Assembly: GCA_052386675.1 (NCBI GenBank)
Contig: JBQTJX010000039.1
Coordinates: 1-64,000 of the forward strand
Origin: RBG-16-66-20 sp052386675
Lineage (GTDB): Bacteria > Pseudomonadota > Gammaproteobacteria > Burkholderiales > SG8-39
Direction: 5' to 3'
DNA length: 64,000 bases
The translations under genes were made by a program, and so were the position numbers. Of this stretch, positions 41,358 through 48,011 are shown in pieces. Below the pieces are notes generated by a model that made no database searches, had not been told where the DNA came from, and worked only from the letters and a program-made list of their open reading frames with translations. Numbering within the stretch: position 1 is the stretch's first letter; each line of letters opens with the position of its first letter.

Positions 41358-42313
41358 CAGTCCACCTTCGCGCCCGAGTCCTTGACCACCTTTTTCCACA
41401 GCAGCAGTTCCCGTTCCAGCAATGCCTTGAACTCCGCCGGTGTGTTGCCCACCAGTTCCGCGCCCTGCTGCGTCAGCCGCGTGCGTACGGATGGCGTGTT
41501 GATCGCCTTGATCGCAGCGGCGTGCAGCGTGGCGAGGATCTCCCCCGGCGTGCCGGCCGGGGCAACCATGCCATACCAGGTGTCCGAGGCGTAGCCGGTG
41601 ACGCCGGCTTCGGCCAGCGTCGGAATCTCCGGCGCCACCGGCGAGCGCTTGCTGCTGGTGAGGCCGAAGGCCTTTAGCTTTCCCGCCTTGATGAGCGGCA
41701 GCGTCGGCAGCAGGCCATCGACCGAAAGCTGCACTTCGCCCGCGACCAGGTCCTGGCGCGACTGGGTGCTGCCGCGGTAGGGGATGTGGGTGATGAACGT
41801 TCCGGTCATGGACTTGAACAGTTCCATGTTCAGGTGCGTGGCCGAGCCGGTTCCCGCCGACCCATAGTTGAGCTTGCCCGGGTTCTTCTTCGCGTAGGCC
41901 ACCAGTTCGCCGACCGTGGAGGCCGGCACCGAGGGATGGCCGACGATGAGCTGGTGGGTATTGGCGATGACCGTGATGGGCTCGAAGTCCTTGATCGGGT
42001 CGTAGCCGACCTTGGGACGCAAGGCCGGATGAATGACGTGCGAAGGGCTGGCCGAGAGCAGGGTGTAGCCGTCGGGCGCCGCCCTGGCGACCGACTCGGT
42101 GCCGATGATGCCGCCGGAGCCGGGGCGGTTCTCCACCACGAAGGGCTGGCCGAGGATTTTCGCCATTTCCTCGCTCACCACGCGCGCCAGCGTGTCGCCG
42201 GTGCCGGCAGCGGCCAGCGGCACGATGACCCTGACGGGCTTGGCGGGGTAGGCCTGCGCCATCGCGAGCAGCGGGGCGCACAGGAGCAGGGCGGCGAGCG
42301 ACGTCCGCCTCAT
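41357..42313 (-). CDS. Bug-family (TctC-like) periplasmic binding protein 3
   Basis: A 318-residue exported receptor with signal peptide MRRTSLAALLLCAPLLAMAQ. Family marks are YPAKPVRVIVPLAAAGTGDTLARVV, VVENRPGSGGIIGTESVARAAPDGYT, HIPYRGSTQSRQDLVAGEVQL and APAGTPGEILATLH. It is the third such receptor in the cluster, again with no TctA or TctB gene. The stop is shared with the lyase start and its own start overlaps the SDR stop (42313). It is thus translationally locked to both enzymes, which suggests its ligand is the pathway substrate. Confidence 0.95.
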   Translation of the reverse strand: MRRTSLAALLLCAPLLAMAQAYPAKPVRVIVPLAAAGTGDTLARVVSEEMAKILGQPFVVENRPGSGGIIGTESVARAAPDGYTLLSASPSHVIHPALRPKVGYDPIKDFEPITVIANTHQLIVGHPSVPASTVGELVAYAKKNPGKLNYGSAGTGSATHLNMELFKSMTGTFITHIPYRGSTQSRQDLVAGEVQLSVDGLLPTLPLIKAGKLKAFGLTSSKRSPVAPEIPTLAEAGVTGYASDTWYGMVAPAGTPGEILATLHAAAIKAINTPSVRTRLTQQGAELVGNTPAEFKALLERELLLWKKVVKDSGAKVD

Positions 42314-43218
42314 CAGATGGGATCCCACGAGAACACGTCCTGCGAGCGGTCCAGGGCATAGAACTGTGCCCGCATCGCGGGAATCGCCTGCTCGCCGATG
42401 GTCTCGGGCGTCCAGCCTTCGGCGCGGTGCACCGAGCGCAAGGGGCGGCTCTGGCCCATGAGAAAGATTTCGTTGGCGCGCACCGCGAAAATCTGGCCGG
42501 TGACCTCCTGCGAGGCGTCGCTGGCCAGGTACACCGCGAGCGGGGCGATCTTGGCGGTCTCCATGCTCTTCAGCTTTTCCACGCGCGCCTTCTGGTCCGG
42601 CGTCTCCGCAGGAATGGTGCCGATCATCCGGCTCCAGGCGAAGGGCGAGATGCAGTTGGAGGTGACCTTGAACTTCGCCATGTCCAGCGCCATGGACTTG
42701 GACAGGCCCACGATGCCCAGCTTGGCGGCGGCATAGTTGGCCTGGCCGAAATTGCCGATCAGGCCCGAGGTTGAGGTCATGTTGATGTAGCGACCCGAAT
42801 TCTGGCTCTTGAAGTAGGGCGCCGCCGCCCGCGAGACGAAGAACGTGCCGTTCAGGTGCACGTCGACCACGGCCTTCCACTCGTCGACGGACATGTTGAA
42901 GAAGAAGCGGTCGCGCAGGATGCCGGCGTTGTTCACCACCACGTCGATGCGCCCGAAGCCGTCGATCGCCGTTTTGACGATGCGGTTGGCCGACTCCCAT
43001 TCGGCGACGCTGTCGGTGCTGGCCACCGCGACGCCGCCCGCGGCCTTGATCTCGTCCACCACCTTCTGCGCCGGGCCGGCGTCCTTGCCTACGCCGGAAA
43101 CCGAGGCGCCGATGTCGTTGACCACCACTTTCGCGCCGCGCGCGGCCATGGCGAGCGCGAAGTCCCGGCCGATGCCATTGCCGGCGCCGGTGATGATGAC
43201 GACTTTGTCTCTCAGCAT
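42313..43218 (-). CDS. Short-chain dehydrogenase, MFE-2-like 3-hydroxyacyl-CoA type
   Basis: A 301-residue SDR. The NAD(P) motif GAGNGIGRDFALAMA and VVVNDIGASVSGVGKDAG are followed by NNAGILRDRFFFNMS and the catalytic Ser149, Tyr162 and Lys166 (NYAAAKLGI). The insert after VVVNDIG and the LRDRFF segment are signatures of the (3R)-hydroxyacyl-CoA dehydrogenase domain of peroxisomal MFE-2. The C-terminal extension (after about 240, FLMGQSRPLRSVHRAEGW) is also of that type. It would oxidise a 3-hydroxyacyl-CoA formed by the cluster's dehydrogenase/hydratase steps. The class II aldolase gene is 36 bases upstream. Confidence 0.92.
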   Translation of the reverse strand: MLRDKVVIITGAGNGIGRDFALAMAARGAKVVVNDIGASVSGVGKDAGPAQKVVDEIKAAGGVAVASTDSVAEWESANRIVKTAIDGFGRIDVVVNNAGILRDRFFFNMSVDEWKAVVDVHLNGTFFVSRAAAPYFKSQNSGRYINMTSTSGLIGNFGQANYAAAKLGIVGLSKSMALDMAKFKVTSNCISPFAWSRMIGTIPAETPDQKARVEKLKSMETAKIAPLAVYLASDASQEVTGQIFAVRANEIFLMGQSRPLRSVHRAEGWTPETIGEQAIPAMRAQFYALDRSQDVFSWDPI

Positions 43219-43254
43219 TGAATGGATTCCTCCGAAGTGGAGCGGGTTCCTCTT

Positions 43255-44034
43255 TTATTCCCGGTACGACGGGTCGCGGCGATCCAGCATGCGCAGCATC
43301 GCCGGCCATTCCAGCTCGGTGATGCTTCGGCGCTGGCCGGGCTTGTAGCGCTCGTTGGTGAGGGCCACGGTTTTCGCGTCCGGGTGGTTCAGCTCGGTGT
43401 TGCAGGCCATCGCCTGTACCTGGGCCTGGCAGGCCTTCTCCAGCCAGTGCATGGTGACGAAGGCCTCGCAGGTCGTGCCGCCGGCCGTGAGCAGGCCGTG
43501 GTTGCGCAGGATCAGCGCGGCGCCGGCGCCGAGGTCCCGCACCAGGCGCTTCTGTTCGTCCAGGTCCACTGCCGGGCCCTCGTAGTCGTGGTAGCCGATC
43601 TGGCCGAAGAACATGGCGTTCTGGGTGAGCGGCAGCAGGCCGCACTTGAGCGCGGACACCGCCATGCCGGCCGGGGAATGGGTGTGGATGACGCATCCGA
43701 CGTCCTCGCGGGCGCGGTGGATGGCGCTGTGGATGACGAAGCCGGCGCGGTTGATGCCGTAGCCGGTGCCGGAGTCCAGAACGATATTGCCGTCGAAATC
43801 AATCTTCATCAGGCTGGAGGCGGTGACCTCCTCGTAGGCATAGCCGTAGGAATTGATGAGGAAGTGGCCTTCCTCGCCGGGCACCCGTGCCGAGACGTGG
43901 TTGTAGACCAGGTCGTTCATGCCGAACAGGGCGATCAGCCGGTAGGCGGCGGCGCAGTCCACCCGCGCCTGCCATTCGGCGGCGCTCACCTTGTCGCGCA
44001 AGGACGCAATACGAACCTGGGAAAGGTCGCTCAT
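43255..44034 (-). CDS. Class II aldolase/adducin-domain protein, first gene of the catabolic cluster
   Basis: A 259-residue protein of the class II aldolase/adducin fold, which in enzymes uses zinc to cleave or epimerise. Zinc ligands are visible as His117 and His119 (VIHTHSPAG) and His179 (LRNHGLL). Also conserved are NDLVYNHVSARVPG and YAYEEVTASSLMKIDFDG. The real substrate of this branch is unknown. TCCTCC on the plus strand at 44041-44046 gives a GGAGGA ribosome-binding site 6 bases before the ATG. GACAAT (minus, 44060-44055) could be the -10 of the whole cluster. A paralogue lies at 62490-63263. Confidence 0.9.
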   Translation of the reverse strand: MSDLSQVRIASLRDKVSAAEWQARVDCAAAYRLIALFGMNDLVYNHVSARVPGEEGHFLINSYGYAYEEVTASSLMKIDFDGNIVLDSGTGYGINRAGFVIHSAIHRAREDVGCVIHTHSPAGMAVSALKCGLLPLTQNAMFFGQIGYHDYEGPAVDLDEQKRLVRDLGAGAALILRNHGLLTAGGTTCEAFVTMHWLEKACQAQVQAMACNTELNHPDAKTVALTNERYKPGQRRSITELEWPAMLRMLDRRDPSYRE

Positions 44035-44120
44035 GGGAAATCCTCCGTGGCCCGATTGTCGCACCGCCGGCGGCGTTCCGGCAGGGTGCGTTTCAAACCG
44101 GACGGCCGCGGCGGCAAGGC

Positions 44121-44126
44121 TATAAT
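44121..44126 (+). promoter_or_regulatory. -10 box of etfBA
   Basis: A perfect TATAAT is followed by CCGGCCC and the etfB ATG, a 7-base gap. It matches the hicB arrangement and predicts a leaderless mRNA. No strong -35 can be seen at normal spacing. Confidence 0.5.
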
Positions 44127-44133
44127 CCGGCCC

Positions 44134-44883
44134 ATGAAAATCCTGGTCAGTGTCAAGCGCGTGGTGGACTACAACGTCAAGGTGCGCGTCAAGGCCGACG
44201 GCACCGGCGTCGAGACCGCCAACGTCAAGATGTCCATGAACCCCTTCGATGAGATCGCAGTCGAGGAGGCCGTCCGGCTCAAGGAAGCCGGCATAGCGAC
44301 GGAGATCGTGGTGGTGTCCTGCGGCGTCACGGCCTGCCAGGAGACGCTGCGCACCGCCCTCGCCATCGGCGCCGACCGCGCGATCCTGGTGGAAACGGAC
44401 GTGGAACTGCAGCCCCTTGCCGTGGCCAAGCTGCTGAAGGCGGTGTGCGCCAGGGAAAACCCACAGCTCGCGATCCTGGGCAAGCAGGCGATCGACGACG
44501 ATTCCAACCAGACCGGCCAGATGCTGGCCGCACTGATGGGCTGGCCGCAGGCGACCTTCGCGTCCAAGGTCGTGATCGCCGACGGCAAGGCGCAGGTGAC
44601 CCGCGAGGTGGACGGGGGCCTGGAGACCCTGTCCCTGAAGCTGCCGGCGGTGGTGACCACCGACCTGCGCCTGAACGAGCCGCGCTATGTCACCCTGCCC
44701 AACATCATGAAGGCGAAGAAAAAGGCGCTGGAGACGCTGAAACCCGATGCGCTCGGCGTGGACGTGGCGCCGCGCCTGAAGACCCTCAAGGTGGTCGAGC
44801 CGGCGAAACGCAAGGCCGGCGTGAAGGTGCCCGACGCCGCGGTCCTGGTGGACAAGCTGCGCAACGAAGCAAAGGTGATCTGA
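44134..44883 (+). CDS. etfB: Electron transfer flavoprotein beta subunit
   Basis: A 249-residue subunit carrying AMP. It starts MKILVSVKRVVDYNVKVRVK and has the family signatures VKMSMNPFDEIAVEEAVRLKE, LAILGKQAIDDDSNQTGQMLA and the recognition-loop region LNEPRYVTLPNIMKAKKK, which docks acyl-CoA dehydrogenases. With EtfA it carries electrons from acyl-CoA dehydrogenases to ETF-quinone oxidoreductase, all three being encoded within 5.5 kb. The gene is divergent from the 13-gene catabolic cluster. The etfA start is 1 base after the stop. Confidence 0.98.
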   Translation: MKILVSVKRVVDYNVKVRVKADGTGVETANVKMSMNPFDEIAVEEAVRLKEAGIATEIVVVSCGVTACQETLRTALAIGADRAILVETDVELQPLAVAKLLKAVCARENPQLAILGKQAIDDDSNQTGQMLAALMGWPQATFASKVVIADGKAQVTREVDGGLETLSLKLPAVVTTDLRLNEPRYVTLPNIMKAKKKALETLKPDALGVDVAPRLKTLKVVEPAKRKAGVKVPDAAVLVDKLRNEAKVI

Positions 44884-44884
44884 G

Positions 44885-45823
44885 ATGGTGTCCCTCGTCC
44901 TGGCGGAGCACGACGGCAAGGCCGTCCGCAAGTCCACCCTGAACACGGTCGCCGCAGCGCAGAAGATTGGCGGCGACATCCATGTGCTGGTCGCCGGCCA
45001 CAACTGCGGCGAGGCGGCGAAGGCAGCGGGACAGATTCCCGGCATTGCCAAGGTGCTGCACGTCGATGCCGCGGCGCTGGCCGACGATCTCTCGGAGAAC
45101 GTGGCGGCGCTCATCGTTTCGCTGGCCAAGGCCTACAGCCATGTGCTGGCGCCGGCCACGCCCAGCGGCAAGAACATCCTGCCGCGCGCGGCCGCGCTGC
45201 TGGACGTGCAGCAGATCTCGGACATCATCGCGGTAGACAGCGCCGACACCTTCGTGCGTCCGATCTACGCCGGCAACGCGCTGGCGACGGTGCAGTCCGG
45301 CGACGCCATCAAGGTCATCACCGTTCGCACCACCGGTTTCGACGCCGTGGCGGCCACCGGCGGCTCGGCCGCCGTTGAGAGCGTAGCGGCGCCGGCTGAC
45401 AGCGGCTTGTCCAGTTTCGTCGGCCGCGAAGTGGCCAAGTCCGAGCGCCCGGAACTGACCTCGGCGCGTGTCGTGGTCTCTGGCGGCCGCGGCATGGGCT
45501 CGGGTGACAACTTCAAGCTGCTCGAGCCGCTGGCGGACAAGCTCAACGCCGCCATGGGCGCCTCGCGCGCCGCGGTGGACGCGGGCTTCGTTCCCAACGA
45601 CTGGCAGGTCGGCCAGACCGGCAAGATCGTCGCCCCGGACCTTTATATCGCCGTCGGCATCTCCGGCGCGATCCAGCATCTGGCCGGGATGAAGGACAGC
45701 CGCGTCATCGTCGCCATCAACAAGGACGAGGAAGCGCCCATTTTCTCGGTGGCCGACTACGGCATCGTGGGCGACCTGTTCCAGGTGGTGCCGCAGCTGG
45801 TGGAAGAACTGAAGAAGGGCTAG
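44885..45823 (+). CDS. etfA: Electron transfer flavoprotein alpha subunit
   Basis: A 312-residue FAD-binding subunit. The N-terminal domain (MVSLVLAEHDGKAVRKSTLNTVAAAQKIGGDIHVLVAG) and the C-terminal FAD domain are intact, including VVSGGRGMGSGDNFKLLEPLA, QVGQTGKIVAPDLYIAVGISGAIQH and VAINKDEEAPIFSVADYGIVGDLF. It pairs with EtfB, whose gene ends 1 base before. A dehydrogenase gene follows after 16 bases behind a good AAGGAG ribosome-binding site. Confidence 0.98.
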   Translation: MVSLVLAEHDGKAVRKSTLNTVAAAQKIGGDIHVLVAGHNCGEAAKAAGQIPGIAKVLHVDAAALADDLSENVAALIVSLAKAYSHVLAPATPSGKNILPRAAALLDVQQISDIIAVDSADTFVRPIYAGNALATVQSGDAIKVITVRTTGFDAVAATGGSAAVESVAAPADSGLSSFVGREVAKSERPELTSARVVVSGGRGMGSGDNFKLLEPLADKLNAAMGASRAAVDAGFVPNDWQVGQTGKIVAPDLYIAVGISGAIQHLAGMKDSRVIVAINKDEEAPIFSVADYGIVGDLFQVVPQLVEELKKG

Positions 45824-45839
45824 ACACAAGGAGCAGGGG

Positions 45840-47624
45840 ATGAGCAGCTACGTCGCGCCGCTGAAGGACATGAAGTTCGTGATGAACGAGCTCGCTGGCC
45901 TCGCGGAGGTGGCGAAGCTGCCGGGGTACGCGGACGCCACGCCGGACACGGTGGAAGCGGTGCTGGAGGAAGCGGGCAAGTTCGCCGGCGGCGTGCTGGA
46001 CCCGATCAACCACACCGGGGACCAGGAAGGCTCGCAGTGGACCGAGGCCGGCGTGAAGACGCCCAAGGGCTTCCGCGAGGCCTACAAGCAATACATTGAC
46101 GGCGGCTGGGCGGCGCTGCCCTTCGCCCCGGAACATGGCGGCCAGGGCCTGCCCAAGCTGGTGGCCACGGCGGTCGAGGAAATGCTCACCTCGGCCAACA
46201 TGTCGTTTTCGCTCTGCCCGCTGCTGACGCAGGGCGCCATCCATGCGCTGGAACTTGCCGGCTCGGAGGCGCTGAAGGCGGTGTTCCTCGACAACATGAT
46301 CGCCGGGCGCTGGACCGGCACCATGAACCTGACCGAGCCGCAGGCGGGATCGGACCTGGCGCTGGTGCGCTCGAAGGCGGTTCCCGCCGGAGACCATTTC
46401 CTGGTCTCGGGCCAGAAGATATTCATCACCTACGGCGACCACGACCTCACCGACAACATCGTGCACCTGGTGCTGGCCCGGCTGCCGGATGCGCCGGAGG
46501 GCGTGAAGGGAATATCGCTGTTCATCGTGCCCAAGTTCCTCGTCAAGCCGGATGGATCGCTTGGCGAGCGCAACCGCGCGCAGTGCGCCTCCATCGAGCA
46601 CAAGCTGGGCATCCACGCCAGCCCGACCGCGGTGATGGTGTTCGACAAGGCCGTGGGCTATCTCGTGGGCGAAGCGAACAAGGGCCTCGCGTACATGTTC
46701 GTGATGATGAACGCGGCCCGCTTCAGCGTCGGCCTCGAGGGCGTGGCCATCGCCGAACGCGCCTTCCAGCGCGCATTGGCTTACGCCCGTGACCGCGTCC
46801 AGGGCAAGGAACTGACCGGCGGCAAGACCGTGCCCATCATCCAGCACCCGGACGTGCGCCGGATGCTGATGCTGATGAAATCGCAGACCGAAGCCGCGCG
46901 CGCGCTCGCCTACGTCGTTGCCGGCGCCATGGACGCCGCCGCGCGCCATCCGGACAAGGAAACGCGGGGCCGCAACCAGGCTTTCGTGGACCTGATGATC
47001 CCGGTGGTCAAGGGCTGGAGCACGGAGACCGGCATCGATGTGGCGTCGCTCGGCGTGCAGATCCATGGCGGCATGGGCTTCGTCGAGGAAACCGGCGCCG
47101 CGCAGCACCTGCGCGACGCACGCATCACCACCATCTACGAAGGCACCACCGGCATCCAGGCCAACGACCTCATGGGGCGCAAAATTGCCCGCGAGGGCGG
47201 GGCGACGGTGAAGGGCTGGCTTGGGTTGCTTGCGCAGTTCGACGGTGAGCTGGCGAAGTCGAAAAGCGCTGACGTGCAGGCGCTGCGCGCGGCGCTTGCT
47301 GCGGGCGCGAAGGGCGTGGCGGAATGCGTGGACTACGTCCTCGCCACCGCCGGGAAGGATCCGAATGCCGCCTTCTCCGGCGCGGTGCCTTTCCTCAAGC
47401 TCATGGGCATCACGGCTGGGGGCTGGCAGATGGCGCGCGCCGCACTGATCGCGGAGAAGCTACTCGCCTCTGGCGGCGAGAAGAAATTCCTCTCGGCGAA
47501 AATCGCCACCGCGCGCTTCTACGCCGACCACGTGCTGTCGCAGGCGCCCGGCCTTGCGGCCACCGTCACCGGTGGCGCGGCCGCGGTGATGGCGCTGGAC
47601 GAGGAGCAGTTCCTGGCGGCCTGA
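45840..47624 (+). CDS. DmdC-type acyl-CoA dehydrogenase with extra C-terminal domain
   Basis: A 594-residue acyl-CoA dehydrogenase of the long group that includes 3-methylmercaptopropionyl-CoA dehydrogenase (DmdC). Motifs are GTMNLTEPQAGSDLALVRSKA, QKIFITYGDHDLTDNIVHLVLAR and GGMGFVEETGAAQHLRDARITTIYEGTTGIQ, with the catalytic Glu in YEGTTG. After about residue 470 comes the extra helical C-terminal domain of this group. It is co-encoded with its electron acceptor EtfBA. The true acyl substrate is unknown, and broad medium-chain use is likely. A 30-bp palindrome follows the stop. Confidence 0.93.
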   Translation: MSSYVAPLKDMKFVMNELAGLAEVAKLPGYADATPDTVEAVLEEAGKFAGGVLDPINHTGDQEGSQWTEAGVKTPKGFREAYKQYIDGGWAALPFAPEHGGQGLPKLVATAVEEMLTSANMSFSLCPLLTQGAIHALELAGSEALKAVFLDNMIAGRWTGTMNLTEPQAGSDLALVRSKAVPAGDHFLVSGQKIFITYGDHDLTDNIVHLVLARLPDAPEGVKGISLFIVPKFLVKPDGSLGERNRAQCASIEHKLGIHASPTAVMVFDKAVGYLVGEANKGLAYMFVMMNAARFSVGLEGVAIAERAFQRALAYARDRVQGKELTGGKTVPIIQHPDVRRMLMLMKSQTEAARALAYVVAGAMDAAARHPDKETRGRNQAFVDLMIPVVKGWSTETGIDVASLGVQIHGGMGFVEETGAAQHLRDARITTIYEGTTGIQANDLMGRKIAREGGATVKGWLGLLAQFDGELAKSKSADVQALRAALAAGAKGVAECVDYVLATAGKDPNAAFSGAVPFLKLMGITAGGWQMARAALIAEKLLASGGEKKFLSAKIATARFYADHVLSQAPGLAATVTGGAAAVMALDEEQFLAA

Positions 47625-47640
47625 GCAGGCCTGCGGGGCA

Positions 47641-47670
47641 GGCAAATGTGCACGATCGTGCACATTTGCC
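47641..47670. repeat. Perfect 30-bp palindrome between convergent genes
   Basis: The 15-base half GGCAAATGTGCACGA is mirrored exactly with no loop. It lies between the stop of the plus-strand dehydrogenase and the stop of the minus-strand Mpo1-like gene. As RNA it would be a 13-bp hairpin usable in both directions, but no T-run follows on either strand. Its central 22 bases share AATGT-N3-CGATCG-N3-ACATT with the palindrome at 29747-29768. Confidence 0.85.
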
Positions 47671-47682
47671 CCGTGGCGAAGG

Positions 47683-47997
47683 TCAGAACCTGATCTTCCC
47701 CACCAGATGGTCCTTCCACATCACCCAGTCCCCGGCAAAACTGTAGAAGGGGTACTTGAACGTGGCCGGCCGGTTGTGCTCGAAGAAGAAATGCCCGACC
47801 CAGGCAAAGGCGTAGCCGCACAGCAGCGCGCCCAGCACCCACCAGAAGTTCAGCGTCGAGAAGGCGTGCAGCAGGAAGGCGAGGCCGAGGCTGGTGCCGA
47901 CGAAGTGCAGGCGCCGGCAGGTGCGGTTGGAATGCTCGGAGAGGTAGAAGGGATAGAACTCCGAGAAGCTTGCGTAGCGTTTCGCCGCCTCAGCCAT
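47683..47997 (-). CDS. Mpo1-like (DUF962) membrane protein
   Basis: A 104-residue inner-membrane protein with two hydrophobic helices (about residues 31-50 and 50-70). The conserved His pattern of the Mpo1/YGL010w family is visible: EHSNRTCRRLHFVGTSLGLAF and WVGHFFFEHNRPATFKYPFYS. Yeast Mpo1 is an Fe(II)-dependent dioxygenase in 2-hydroxy-fatty-acid alpha-oxidation. Placement between ETF-linked dehydrogenase and ETF-QO genes fits a fatty-acid role, but the bacterial activity is an inference. ETF-QO ends 14 bases upstream of this start. Confidence 0.9.
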   Translation of the reverse strand: MAEAAKRYASFSEFYPFYLSEHSNRTCRRLHFVGTSLGLAFLLHAFSTLNFWWVLGALLCGYAFAWVGHFFFEHNRPATFKYPFYSFAGDWVMWKDHLVGKIRF

Positions 47998-48011
47998 GGT
48001 GCCGTCCTCCG

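Noticed and set aside
30262..44034. Mobile genomic island
   Set aside because: No integrase, transposase, direct repeats or compositional break is visible; codon use matches the chromosome. Recent transfer is not supported by the sequence alone.
44055..44060. Firm promoter call for the 13-gene cluster (GACAAT, minus strand)
   Set aside because: The box is only a partial match and no -35 sits at proper spacing, so it is mentioned in the aldolase entry but not listed as a site.
47641..47670. Rho-independent bidirectional terminator
   Set aside because: The stem is excellent, but neither strand has a T-run after it, so the standard definition is not met. Listed as a palindrome of unknown role instead.
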